Shown here: piece by piece, positions 7,851 to 16,104 of the stretch
Layout: every line of letters starts with the position of its first letter
Numbering within the stretch: position 1 is the stretch's first letter
Assembly (NCBI GenBank): GCA_002887195.1
Contig: PJAB01000810.1
Coordinates: forward strand, 1-20,379
From: Chrysochromulina parva
Lineage: Eukaryota > Haptophyta > Prymnesiales > Chrysochromulinaceae
Direction: 5' to 3'
Length of the DNA stretch: 20,379 bases
Translations under genes and position numbers: made by a program
Notes under the pieces: generated by a model
Seen by the model: only the letters and a program-made list of their open reading frames with translations
What the model was told of the DNA's origin: nothing
The model's database searches: none

Positions 7851-8579
7851 ATGTCACGTGCTTGCTCCAGTTGCACGCTCATCTGCGAGGACGACCGTGC
7901 AACGGCTTGCGCTTTGTGCGAGACGCCATTGCCAGCACTGCCAGCACTGCCAGCACTGCCAGGAGCTGCAAGCCGCAAGCGACCGCGCGGCGACGACAGC
8001 GATGTCGTGGACCTCACTGCTTCCGATGAGCCGTCCGACGAGCCCGTGGAGGCGGTGGCTACGGCGCCCGCGGCCGCTGGACACCTCATCATATATCACA
8101 AGGAGTGTCCGATTTGTATGGAGCCCCTTGGCACCAACGGCGGCGTGCAGGCATTGACGTGCATGGACACATTTTGCAGGCAATGCATCGCGACGCACAT
8201 CCAGCAGAAAGTCATGTATGGTGACGACGTAACTTGCCCGCTGTGCAAGCAGCAGATACCGCTTTCAGTCCAGGAGGCATGCGGACCCGGCAAGCAGCTT
8301 GCCGACAGCGATGAGAGCGACGATGGTGAGAGCGACGAGGGCGAGGGTGAGGGCGAGGAGGGAAGCGGGGAGGAGGAAGGCGAGGATGAAGGCGAGGAGG
8401 AGGACGGGTTAGGACAGGATCTTGGCGAAGAGGACGATGGCGACGAGAATGATGGCGACGAGGAGGGCGACGAGGACGATGGCGAAGAGAGCGACGAAGA
8501 TGACGTCGGCAGCAACGATGTCATCTTCCATCATGACGGAATTAGTAATGACATGCTGCAACGACTCTTTGGAGCGTGA
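7851..8579 (+). CDS. RING finger protein with RanBP2-like zinc finger and SUMO-interacting motif; probable E3 ubiquitin ligase
   Basis: A 242-residue intronless protein. Residues 5-23 form C-x2-C-x11-C-x2-C with Thr after the second Cys, close to a RanBP2-type zinc finger (often ubiquitin-binding). RKRPR (42-46) is a short basic, NLS-like patch. DVVDLTASDE (51-60) is a textbook SUMO-interacting motif: hydrophobic core VVDLT flanked by acidic residues. A RING follows with Cys86, Cys89, Cys104, Cys109, Cys112, Cys129 and Cys132; the usual fourth ligand His is Asp106 (CMDTFC instead of CGHxFC). Residues about 152-220 are almost entirely Asp, Glu, Gly and Ser, and a hydrophobic tail closes (NDMLQRLFGA). 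RING plus SIM is the layout of SUMO-targeted ubiquitin ligases (RNF4, Slx5/Slx8 type), so a nuclear SUMO-linked ubiquitination role is inferred. An LPA repeat (29-37) reflects a 9-bp tandem repeat. The acidic tail may contain length polymorphism. Confidence 0.82.
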   Translation: MSRACSSCTLICEDDRATACALCETPLPALPALPALPGAASRKRPRGDDSDVVDLTASDEPSDEPVEAVATAPAAAGHLIIYHKECPICMEPLGTNGGVQALTCMDTFCRQCIATHIQQKVMYGDDVTCPLCKQQIPLSVQEACGPGKQLADSDESDDGESDEGEGEGEEGSGEEEGEDEGEEEDGLGQDLGEEDDGDENDGDEEGDEDDGEESDEDDVGSNDVIFHHDGISNDMLQRLFGA

Positions 8580-9266
8580 GATCCATGAGTGATATCTATG
8601 CCATTCCTGAATTACGTGAGGCCCTACCTGCTGGCGCGGTGCCGCGGCACGCCCTGTTTCAGCTGTCCTCAGAAAGCAAACGTCAAGTGCGTGTTCGATG
8701 TGGCCGCGTGTCGGCAGCGATGCGGGGCCGGCGTACGTGGCTACGTGCCCGTCGGGTCGCCGGTGGCCGGACGGGATGTGGGGTCTGGTCGGCTCTTGAA
8801 CGTTGAACCCACCACGCATGCTAAAAAATCCGTACCGTGGGTCGAAATCTTCACAGGCACATTTTCCACGCCAGCCGGCCGGAGCTTGGCCGCGCCGGGC
8901 CGGGCCGAGACTGTGGCTTCATAATAGATAATATAGACGAAAACACCGCCGCCATCTCCGGCGCCATTTGTGTGCCCGGGCGGCGCGGGACCGGGGCCGC
9001 GCGCACTGCACAGCGTCTGTCCGTGTCGCGCCCGTCGCACGGGCTTTACGTATTATAACCGTCGTATAGGTATACGCGTACCCCTGGTACCACCGCAACC
9101 GCGGCTGGGCGCGATCTCTCACAGCACGCAGCCCAGCCTCAGTGCACCGGGACCGGACTGCACTAATCGTGCTCGCGCGCTCTTACGCATGCCATCACAC
9201 GACACAGTCACCATGCAGAATGCCTTGAGCGGTGGCGCCCGCCAAGCCGCCATGCTATCTCTTTAC
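8580..9266. other. Non-coding stretch between convergent RING and IQ/STPG genes
   Basis: It should hold the 3' UTRs of both genes. Frames present are short, without homology that I recognise, and overlap each other on both strands. There is a GC-rich section of GGCC words around 8875-8910, followed by an AT-rich patch (about 8920-8945). No RNA gene or mobile element is visible. Confidence 0.55.
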
Positions 9267-12200
9267 TCAAACTCCATGGCCGTTGGCCTGAGCCATCGGG
9301 CGCTCCGCCTTGACGCCGTCCGTGACCGCGCGCGCGAAGAAGCTCGTCTCATTTCGCAGCCGTCGCTGCTCCGCCTTCTGACGTCGCTGCTCGTCGGCGG
9401 CACGCTCCGCCTCGAGCTGCTGCTCGGCGAGGGCCTCGGCTTGTCGACGCTGCTCCTCGAGCCTCTCCGCCTTGCGCTCTCGCAGCCGCTGCTGTGCGGC
9501 CGCGCCCGCGACGGCGGCGTGCGCCTTGCGCGCTTCCGCCTCCATCTCCCGTGCGGCGATCGCCTCGGCAGCATCACGCTCGGCAGCCTCACGCTCGCTT
9601 CGGAGCTTCGCGGCGGCCTCGCGCGCGCGTTCACGCTTCTGCTCCTCGATCTTCTCCGGGTGGATCATCAGGCCGGCCACGCGCTTCGAGCGCTGCGCCG
9701 CGCGCTTGGCCGCCTCGAGCTTCTTCTGCTCCTGTGCCGCCTGCGCGCGGGCCATCCGGTCGAGCCGATTCTCTTCAAAGTCCTTCTGCGTCTTCGGTCG
9801 CGCCGAGCCGTTGGAGGAGACGGAGCGCGAGCTGAACTGGCTTCCACTCGCTGACGAGCGCCCACTCGCCATTGGGGAGGCGGTGCGCGCGGAGGAGCGC
9901 GCGGAGGGCGTCATGGAGCGCTGCGAGCCGCTCGTGCTCGTGCGAGCCGAGCTCAGCACGTCGCGTGCCATGTTCAGCGAAGGCACGGGCGAGGGCGCGC
10001 GGCTCACCGGGCACGAGGCACTCGCGCCCGTCACGGCGCCAGACGGCGTCTCGAGCGAGGGGTTCGGCTTCGCGGGGGTCGGACCGCCGGCGGCCACAGG
10101 CGGGCGCGGCGAGCCAGCGCGCGGGCCGAAGGCTCCTCTGGGCCGATCAGCCCCATTGGGTGTGCCGGGGCCGAGGACGGCGGGCGTGCCGTACATCGGG
10201 CGGCACGGCTTGCCTACGGCGAGTGGCTTCTTGCTGGGTGTGAAGGTCGCGGGTGTGAAGTTCGCGGGCATCGGTGGCGCCTTCATGACCTTGTTCCAGC
10301 CGGGGGGGGGAGGGCCTTTGCCCATCCACTTCTTCACCTTGGGCTCGGGCGCGAGCAAGGTGGCGACGCCCATACCCTCGCGCGCTCGCCTGGCGGCAAG
10401 CCGGCGCGCGGCCTCAACGGCTGCCGCTTCCACAGGGTCCGCTTCCACAGGGTCCTCGTCACCGGCCGCGCCGTGCCGAGCGCTCACCGTCGAGTGGCCG
10501 GCGGCGCTGGGCGAGCGCCTGACCGCTCGGTAGCTGTCGAGCTGCTCGTCGCGTGAGAGCTTCGCCGGGGGCGAGGCGCCGCCGTGGGCGCGGTGCGAGT
10601 CCGGCCGGTAGAGCTCATCACGGCGTTGCTGCTCATCGACCAGCTCATAGAGCCAGGCGACCTCGGGCGCGACCGCCGCGAGTGCGTCGGCCGCGCGTGC
10701 AAACGGGATGGACGCCAGCAGCTCGAGCAGGCAGCTGGTCTTCTCGCGCCCCTTTGCAATCTGGAGAGCATCCGAGATCGCGAGCCGCTCCTGCTGGCGC
10801 ATCACCATCACGTGCGGCGCGTCCTTGGCGCCCGCGCCGAGCTTGTCCATCTCGTGGTTGAGCGCGAGCTTGAGCTGTGCCAGCTCACTGGTGCGGAGGC
10901 TCGCGAGCTCACCCAGCTTCCGGTGGAACGTCTCGACGCGCATCCGGGTGCTGCGCAGCTTCGATGCCGCAGCGACCTTCGTCGGATCGTGCATCAAGCT
11001 GCGGGCCCGCCGGCGCGCCGCCAGACCGCGCGCGCCCGCCTGCAGCGCCGTGGCCGCCTCGAGGTGCCGCCGGTACGACGCGCGCGCGAGCAGCCCGCGC
11101 GCGGCTGCCTGGAGCCTCGGCATGCGCTCGAGCATGATGGCGACGCGTCGGCGCGCCAGGTGGCCCCGAATGTACCGCTGCTGCAACACGGCGATGTTGA
11201 AACACCATCGCAGCCGCGAGCGCACACGCCAGCCGCGCACGAGCGCCTGGAGCGGCGGTGCGTGCACGTGCAGCTCCGCCTGCCGCTCCATTCGTGTGCG
11301 TTCGCGCCTCCCGAGCCGCCGGCGCACCGCCGCCTGCAGCACGACCGCGCACTCATTCAGACGCTTGGCGCGACGGTTGGAGCGGTTCACCATCCGCTCA
11401 TGCGTGCGCTGCTTGGCGCGTTGCTCCGGGTTCACGTACTTCATCGCCGACTCGGTCTGCGAGTCGCGCCCGGTGGTCGACGCGAACGCGGCGGACGCGC
11501 GGCCGGTGGACGAGAGCTGCTGCGAAATCTGCGAGCGTGCGAGGGACTTTTGCTCCGCCAGCTTCTGACGAGACTTGACGGCACCGAGGGTGATCCGCTG
11601 CTCGCGCTGCCGGAGCTTCTCCTCGACCTTCTCGGCCTGATCCCACGCCATCTCCATCGCCTCGTGCCACGACCAGTCCTGCACGGCGAGCCGTTGGCGC
11701 TCCGCCTCCGCCTTGCGCCGTACCTTCTCTTCCGCGTCGAGTCGAGCCTTCTCAGCTGCCCGCGCCTCCTCGTACGCCTGGCGCACCTCGCGCTCGAGCG
11801 CCGCGAGCCGCCGGTCTTCCTCGAGCTGCCACGCGGCGCGCTCTGCCGCCACACGCTCCGCCTCGCGCTCCGCCTCCTGCAGCGCCTTGGCACGGTTGGC
11901 CGCGGTCATCGCCGCCATCGCCACCTTGGCCGCCTCGGCCTCGGCGTCGTAGTTGGCCATCGCGGCCTCGTGCGCGGCTCGGCGCGACTCCCATTCTCGC
12001 TGCTCCGCCTCCTGCTTCTGGCGCACGCGCTCGACCGCGCGCCGGCCCGCCTCGACCGCCGCGGCCTCGCTGCGCTCCTCGGCCTCCTTGCACCTCTGCT
12101 CCTCGCGCATCGCGACGAGCTCTGCTGCGCGTTCGGCGATGCGCTCCTCGCGCTCCATCTCGGCCTTCCGCTGGCGGATGCGCGCGGCCGCGGCCGCCGC

Positions 12201-13256
12201 GTCGCTCTCCGCGGCCGCCGCCGCGTTGCCCTCGCCCTCCTCGCCCTCCTCGCCCTCCTCACCTTCCTCGCCCTCCTCGCCCTCCTCGTCTTCCTCGGTC
12301 ACGCTCTGCAACCGCTGCCTACGCTGCGCGTGCCGCGTGCGCATCTTGGCAGCGCCCTCGGCCTTGTCCATCTCCTCCTCGGCCTGGCGCCAGGCCCACT
12401 CCTCGGCCGCGCGCGCGGCCATGTACGCCGCGTGCAGCTCCTTCTGCTCCTTCTCGACCACGCGCTCGCGCGCGTCGCGTGCCGCCTTCTCGACGACGAG
12501 GCGCTCCGCCTCCACGGCCACGAGCCGCGCCGCCTCGGCCGCCTGCCACTCCGGGTCGGCCTCGCGCAGCTCCTGCTGGTACTCCTCCCAGGCGCGCTTG
12601 CGCTCCTCGCGCTCTTGTGCCTCGCGCAGGGCGCGCTGCTTCTCGCGCGGGTCCGTGGGCAACCATGACGAGCGCCCGCTCGTGCCCGATGCGAAGGCGG
12701 CAGACCGATTCTCGCTCGCCTTCGCCGCGGCCGCCATCATGGTGCCGTGGTCCTGCGAGTAGGATGCGTACGCATCGGTCGTCGTCTTCTGCTGATCGGT
12801 CGGCTTGAAGCGCTGATCCTTGGACTTGAAGCCCGCCGCGGTGCCACGGTCGAGCTCGACCCGCTTCGGATTGTAGTCCATCACACCAGGCAGCGACGCC
12901 GCGTCCCTGTGCACCAGGCTGCGTTCAAACTCGGTACCACCTTTGAAGGCGGCCGAAGGCCCCATGATGCGCGAGGCCGACCCCTCTACCAGGCCGACCA
13001 CCTCGTAGGCGCCCGGGCCTGGTGTGCACTCCAACTCGGCGGCAAACGCGAGTCGCGAGCTGAGGCGGTTCGGCGTAGTCGTGGAAGCCATCGAGGATGA
13101 GGCGATCGAGGAGCCCCCGTATGAGGCGCCCAGCTTGCGCCCGCTCGAAGGGCGAAACGCCGCGCGGTCGAAGAGGGTCGTCATCCACGGACGTGGACGA
13201 AAAACAAAGGGTGCGTTGAGCCTGCCGCTCGGGTTTCCATGGGGGCAAAAAATCAT
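9267..13256 (-). CDS. Large STPG-repeat / coiled-coil / IQ-motif protein, probable axoneme- or microtubule-associated
   Basis: A 1329-residue uninterrupted frame. The N-terminus carries sperm-tail PG-rich (STPG/SHIPPO) motifs: TPGPGAYEV (78-86) and the related SLPGVMDYNP (121-130), as in microtubule inner proteins of cilia. Residues about 203-315 and 360-580 are very rich in Arg, Glu and Ala and should form long helices or coiled coils, broken by an EEG repeat (321-342). Residues about 637-755 contain five IQ-like motifs (VVLQAAVRRRLGRR, PLQALVRGWRVRSR, VLQQRYIRGHLARR, RLQAAARGLLARAS, ALQAGARGLAARRR), predicted to bind calmodulin. A Pro/Ser-rich disordered part (about 880-1155) and another Arg/Glu-rich helix (1158-1303) follow. 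Met25 (13184) is a credible alternative start, since residues 1-24 look unstructured. Domain evidence is good. A flagellar role is inferred from STPG plus IQ in one protein. It is divergent from the kinase gene. Confidence 0.85.
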   Translation of the reverse strand: MIFCPHGNPSGRLNAPFVFRPRPWMTTLFDRAAFRPSSGRKLGASYGGSSIASSSMASTTTPNRLSSRLAFAAELECTPGPGAYEVVGLVEGSASRIMGPSAAFKGGTEFERSLVHRDAASLPGVMDYNPKRVELDRGTAAGFKSKDQRFKPTDQQKTTTDAYASYSQDHGTMMAAAAKASENRSAAFASGTSGRSSWLPTDPREKQRALREAQEREERKRAWEEYQQELREADPEWQAAEAARLVAVEAERLVVEKAARDARERVVEKEQKELHAAYMAARAAEEWAWRQAEEEMDKAEGAAKMRTRHAQRRQRLQSVTEEDEEGEEGEEGEEGEEGEEGEGNAAAAAESDAAAAAARIRQRKAEMEREERIAERAAELVAMREEQRCKEAEERSEAAAVEAGRRAVERVRQKQEAEQREWESRRAAHEAAMANYDAEAEAAKVAMAAMTAANRAKALQEAEREAERVAAERAAWQLEEDRRLAALEREVRQAYEEARAAEKARLDAEEKVRRKAEAERQRLAVQDWSWHEAMEMAWDQAEKVEEKLRQREQRITLGAVKSRQKLAEQKSLARSQISQQLSSTGRASAAFASTTGRDSQTESAMKYVNPEQRAKQRTHERMVNRSNRRAKRLNECAVVLQAAVRRRLGRRERTRMERQAELHVHAPPLQALVRGWRVRSRLRWCFNIAVLQQRYIRGHLARRRVAIMLERMPRLQAAARGLLARASYRRHLEAATALQAGARGLAARRRARSLMHDPTKVAAASKLRSTRMRVETFHRKLGELASLRTSELAQLKLALNHEMDKLGAGAKDAPHVMVMRQQERLAISDALQIAKGREKTSCLLELLASIPFARAADALAAVAPEVAWLYELVDEQQRRDELYRPDSHRAHGGASPPAKLSRDEQLDSYRAVRRSPSAAGHSTVSARHGAAGDEDPVEADPVEAAAVEAARRLAARRAREGMGVATLLAPEPKVKKWMGKGPPPPGWNKVMKAPPMPANFTPATFTPSKKPLAVGKPCRPMYGTPAVLGPGTPNGADRPRGAFGPRAGSPRPPVAAGGPTPAKPNPSLETPSGAVTGASASCPVSRAPSPVPSLNMARDVLSSARTSTSGSQRSMTPSARSSARTASPMASGRSSASGSQFSSRSVSSNGSARPKTQKDFEENRLDRMARAQAAQEQKKLEAAKRAAQRSKRVAGLMIHPEKIEEQKRERAREAAAKLRSEREAAERDAAEAIAAREMEAEARKAHAAVAGAAAQQRLRERKAERLEEQRRQAEALAEQQLEAERAADEQRRQKAEQRRLRNETSFFARAVTDGVKAERPMAQANGHGV

Positions 13257-13458
13257 GTCCCCTGATCAACGAGGAGAATGTACGAGGTCGGACGTTGCAG
13301 AACACTTTTTCGCTTCATTTGTGTTTGACTTGACCTGAGTTGTCTTGTGTTGCCACGAGCGGCAGCGCGGCATTGACGGAGCACTGTCGAGGCGTCCACG
13401 CCTAGCGACGCGTTGGTGGCGGCGGCGTGCTCGCTTGCTCGATTGGTCGGTCGGTGCG
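13257..13458. promoter_or_regulatory. 202-bp divergent intergenic region (probable shared promoter)
   Basis: It separates the start of the IQ/STPG gene (minus) from the kinase start (plus). The middle is AT-richer (around 13295-13345) than either coding region. No specific motif can be named. Confidence 0.45.
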
Positions 13459-14709
13459 ATGCCACGCAAGCCGCCCCCGACCAAGCTGCAGCTCACCTCT
13501 GCTCAGCTCGGCCTCGAGAAGGAGCCCTCCTTCACGCACGACCTGGACGGCTCCTTCGTCTCCGAGGACGGTCTCGTGATCTCGTCGCGCGGCATCGTGC
13601 AGACGCCGTCCTCGTGCTCGTCGACGTCGTCCTCGACGCCCGGTTCGCGCTCGTTTGCCACCACGGGCATCACGGTATCGGGCCTCGACGAGCTCGAGCC
13701 GCTCCACCAGCTCGGCGCGGGCGTCTCGGGGCAGGTGCGCTTGGCTCGCCACCGGCCAACCGGGCGCCTGATCGCGCTCAAGATCATCAACGTGGTCGCG
13801 GAGCACGAGAAGCGCAAGCAGATCATCAACGAGCTGAGCGTGCTCTGCAAGCTGCAGCACCCGCAGCTCGTGCCGCTCTACGATGCCTTCTACGCCGAGG
13901 GCTACGTGTACATGGCGCTCCGGTACATGGATGGTGGCTCGCTCGAGCGGCTGCTCGCGTCGTACCAGGCGCTGGCGGGCGCGGCGGGCGTCGGCGCGCC
14001 CGGGCTGCCCGAGCGCGTGCTGCGTGGCGTCGTCACGCAGGTCACCTGCGGGCTGCAGCACTTGCATGCATGTCGGCTCGTGCATCGCGACCTGAAGCCC
14101 GCGAATATTCTGATCGACTCGACGGGCGCGGCGGCGGTGGCGGACTTCGGCATGTCCAAGGAGCTTGAGGAGTCGCGCGCGATGGCGCGCTCGTTCGTGG
14201 GCACCGCCGCGTACATGGCGCCCGAGCGCATCCAAGGCGCCGACCATTCGGCGCCGTCTGACGTGTGGTCGTTGGGCATCATCTGCGTCGAGTGCGCACA
14301 GGGATACCATCCATACCGGCACGTGATCTCACACTGGGACCTCGTCGTCGAGATCTCGAACAGCGCGGCCACGCCGCGCCTGCCTCCCTCGAGCTTCACC
14401 GCTTCCCTGTGCGACTTTAGCGCAGCGTGCGCCGCGCCCGCGGTCGCGCAGCGCGCCACTTGTGACCAGCTGCTGGCGCACCCCTTCATCGTGGGCGGCG
14501 GCGACGGCGGCGGAGGCGGCATGGAGCCGCAGCACGCGAGCTTCCTCGCGGCGGCGGCGGGCATTGAGCTTGGCCAGTGGATAGCGAGCACCTTTGGCAT
14601 GCAGAGGCCTCCGCCGGCGACGGGCGAGGAGGCCGCTCGCCAGACGCAGCGCGAGCTCGAGGAGCTGCGGCGGCTCGAGGCCGAGACGCTCCGGCTCTGT
14701 GGGACGTAG
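13459..14709 (+). CDS. STE7/MAP-kinase-kinase-like protein kinase
   Basis: A 416-residue protein with a complete kinase domain (about 77-345): glycine loop GAGVSG (86-91), ATP-binding Lys108 (ALKII), helix-C Glu125, catalytic HRDLKPANIL (209-218), DFG (229-231), FVGTAAYMAPER (246-257) and SDVWSLG (267-273). The glycine loop sequence, HRDLKPANIL, DFGMS and FVGTxxYMxPER point to MAP kinase kinases, dual-specificity kinases that phosphorylate MAPKs. The activation loop reads S239-RAMAR-S245, which is S-x5-S as in plant MKKs; animal MKKs have S-x3-S/T. The N-terminal 76 residues are Ser-rich and precede the domain as in plant MKKs (FVSEDGLVISSRGI). A C-terminal extension (about 346-416) holds a Gly run and an Arg/Glu helix. 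The start at 13459 is the first ATG; the open frame reaches upstream only through non-ATG codons. No intron is needed. Its upstream MAPKKK and downstream MAPK cannot be inferred. Confidence 0.92.
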   Translation: MPRKPPPTKLQLTSAQLGLEKEPSFTHDLDGSFVSEDGLVISSRGIVQTPSSCSSTSSSTPGSRSFATTGITVSGLDELEPLHQLGAGVSGQVRLARHRPTGRLIALKIINVVAEHEKRKQIINELSVLCKLQHPQLVPLYDAFYAEGYVYMALRYMDGGSLERLLASYQALAGAAGVGAPGLPERVLRGVVTQVTCGLQHLHACRLVHRDLKPANILIDSTGAAAVADFGMSKELEESRAMARSFVGTAAYMAPERIQGADHSAPSDVWSLGIICVECAQGYHPYRHVISHWDLVVEISNSAATPRLPPSSFTASLCDFSAACAAPAVAQRATCDQLLAHPFIVGGGDGGGGGMEPQHASFLAAAAGIELGQWIASTFGMQRPPPATGEEAARQTQRELEELRRLEAETLRLCGT

Positions 14710-15105
14710 GGCGGGGACGTCGCACGATGAAGGCGATGGCGATAAATGATGACCCAGACTGCACCGAGAGTCACTGGCATGCAAACAAGCTCCTGTTCTG
14801 TCGAAATTAAATCGCGATACGCGACCCGACACCGCGTTCACGACGTGAGAGGACGAGTAGCGTTAAAGCGTACGTACACACAAGTGTAGTGTGTACCTAC
14901 TAGCAAATAAAACAAGCGCAACCGAAATCCTTGATTGCTTGCTTGATGAGTCACTGGGTGCCGGCTGCCGGGTCCTAGATAAGTCGCTTTACATTGACTA
15001 CCTTTTATATGGAGAGAGATTCGGTTGGGAGCAGCTCCGTCCTCCGACGCGCCTCTGGAGCCGGCCGCAGCAGGGCGGAGGCGCGCGTGCGCGCGCGCGG
15101 AGCGC

Positions 15106-15116
15106 AAAAAAAAAAA
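15106..15116 (+). repeat. A11 homopolymer after alternating CG tract
   Basis: Eleven A residues follow directly on a tract of CG/GC dinucleotides (about 15081-15105). The abrupt change from 100% GC to poly(A) could be a trace of a retroposed insert or plain slippage; no target-site duplication was found by eye. Confidence 0.7.
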
Positions 15117-15158
15117 GGTAGCACGAAGGAGGACGAATTAAAGGGGGTCCGAGCCAGT

Positions 15159-15195
15159 ACCCTGAAGAGGCTGCTGCGCTCGCCTTTTTCAGGGT
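15159..15195. repeat. Inverted repeat, 8-bp arms, 21-nt spacer
   Basis: ACCCTGAA (15159-15166) and TTCAGGGT (15188-15195) are exact reverse complements in the region between the kinase and GNAT genes. It is a possible hairpin without known role. Confidence 0.6.
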
Positions 15196-15833
15196 CCCCA
15201 GGATGACTGTCAAGCTTCCTCCGCAGAGTGTGGACTTTTTCCGGGAAATTCGCGCGTCGTGATGAAACAACGTTTTTCCTCGCACAAGAAGGAAAGAGGC
15301 CACCCTCTTTGCTGGCCTTGGGACCTGCATCGCCCGTCCGCCAGGTGAGCGAACGCGAGCCTCAATCGAACCGCAGCTTGTGCGGATGGCAGCTCGGTAG
15401 TCGTGGCTCGGGGTTGGCCGCGCGTATGGCCAGGGGACGTTGGCCAGATGCCGGCAAGGCCAGGCCGAAACTTGCCCGTGAGGTGTGACAGGCGATGGCT
15501 GGCTCAGAAAGACGCCCGATAATGGCGCGCGTCTGGCGGTGGCCGATGATGTCTGTACGCATGTGCGTTAAAATGTCATTCGACGTGGACAATCTGGCCT
15601 CGATGTCGCCAAAAGTCCTCTCTGGCGGTTTGTGGGCGCCTCGCCGTCGCTGGCACTGGGGAAGGCTGCAAGGGTCGGCCAGCATCAGATCGGCTCTGCT
15701 GCCTGACTACGGCAGTGCTCACGCACCGGCCTTACTAGGCGGGATCATCGGTCCTGAGCGTCGCGGGATGCGCGCTTTATGTTCCGCTGACATCCCTTGT
15801 CCCCCGGTTCCACGTGCGCAGACCGTGTTTGCG

Positions 15834-15893
15834 ATGCCTGCAGCCCATGGCGCCGTTTCGTCGCTTTCGCTTGGCCAATCGGTGCCCCTTTCG
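15834..15893 (+). other. Possible 5' coding exon of the GNAT-chromodomain gene
   Basis: An ATG at 15834 opens a 20-codon frame ending at TTTCG|GTGAGC (15893/15894), a good 5' splice site. Joined to the CAG|GACAAG acceptor at 16053/16054 it continues in phase 0 into the frame of the GNAT-chromodomain protein and would add 37 residues before Met16105. The intron would be 160 bp. The splice signals are visible, but no homology supports the extra residues. Confidence 0.35.
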
Positions 15894-16104
15894 GTGAGCA
15901 CCAGCCCACGGCGCACTCGCCGCACTCGCCGCGGTCTTAGTGGCCCGCTTGACGCGCTGATCCGCCTCGCCGGCGCGTCGTGAAACGAGATGGGACCGAT
16001 GACGCGCTGACGCGTGCCCCTTACCTCCTCGGTTGCTCGCTCGCTCCCCCCAGGACAAGAAGAGGCAGCCGTCACTGACTGCTCTCGCGGCCGCGCCCAC
16101 CACC

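Larger units (their letters stand above)
14710..16104. other. Non-coding or 5'-leader region before the GNAT-chromodomain gene
   Basis: About 1.4 kb with no protein I recognise. Features seen: an AT-richer part just after the kinase stop (about 14740-15010); a CG-rich tract followed by 11 consecutive A (15106-15116); an inverted repeat at 15159-15195; and, just before the GNAT gene, a pyrimidine-rich tract ending in CAG at 16053 that looks like a 3' splice site. A plausible small 5' exon (15834-15893) lies upstream of it. An open frame at 15495-15983 (plus) is otherwise unsupported. Confidence 0.55.

Noticed and set aside
7931..7965. GCCAGCACT repeats as a CRISPR-like array
   Set aside because: Only about three contiguous 9-bp units without spacers, inside a coding sequence (Leu-Pro-Ala repeat).
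8970..10533. Overlapping plus-strand frames of 294 and 353 codons
   Set aside because: Both are antisense to the C-terminal half of the IQ/STPG gene and consist of Leu/Arg/Ala repeats.
10584..12668. 694-codon open frame on the plus strand
   Set aside because: It is antisense to the Arg/Glu/Ala-rich coiled-coil gene. Its Leu/Arg/Ala-rich translation is the mirror of that composition and GC bias and shows no domain.
15495..15983. 162-codon plus-strand frame as an independent gene
   Set aside because: No recognised domain and Arg/Ser/Pro-rich translation; at most its end contributes a small 5' exon to the GNAT-chromodomain gene.
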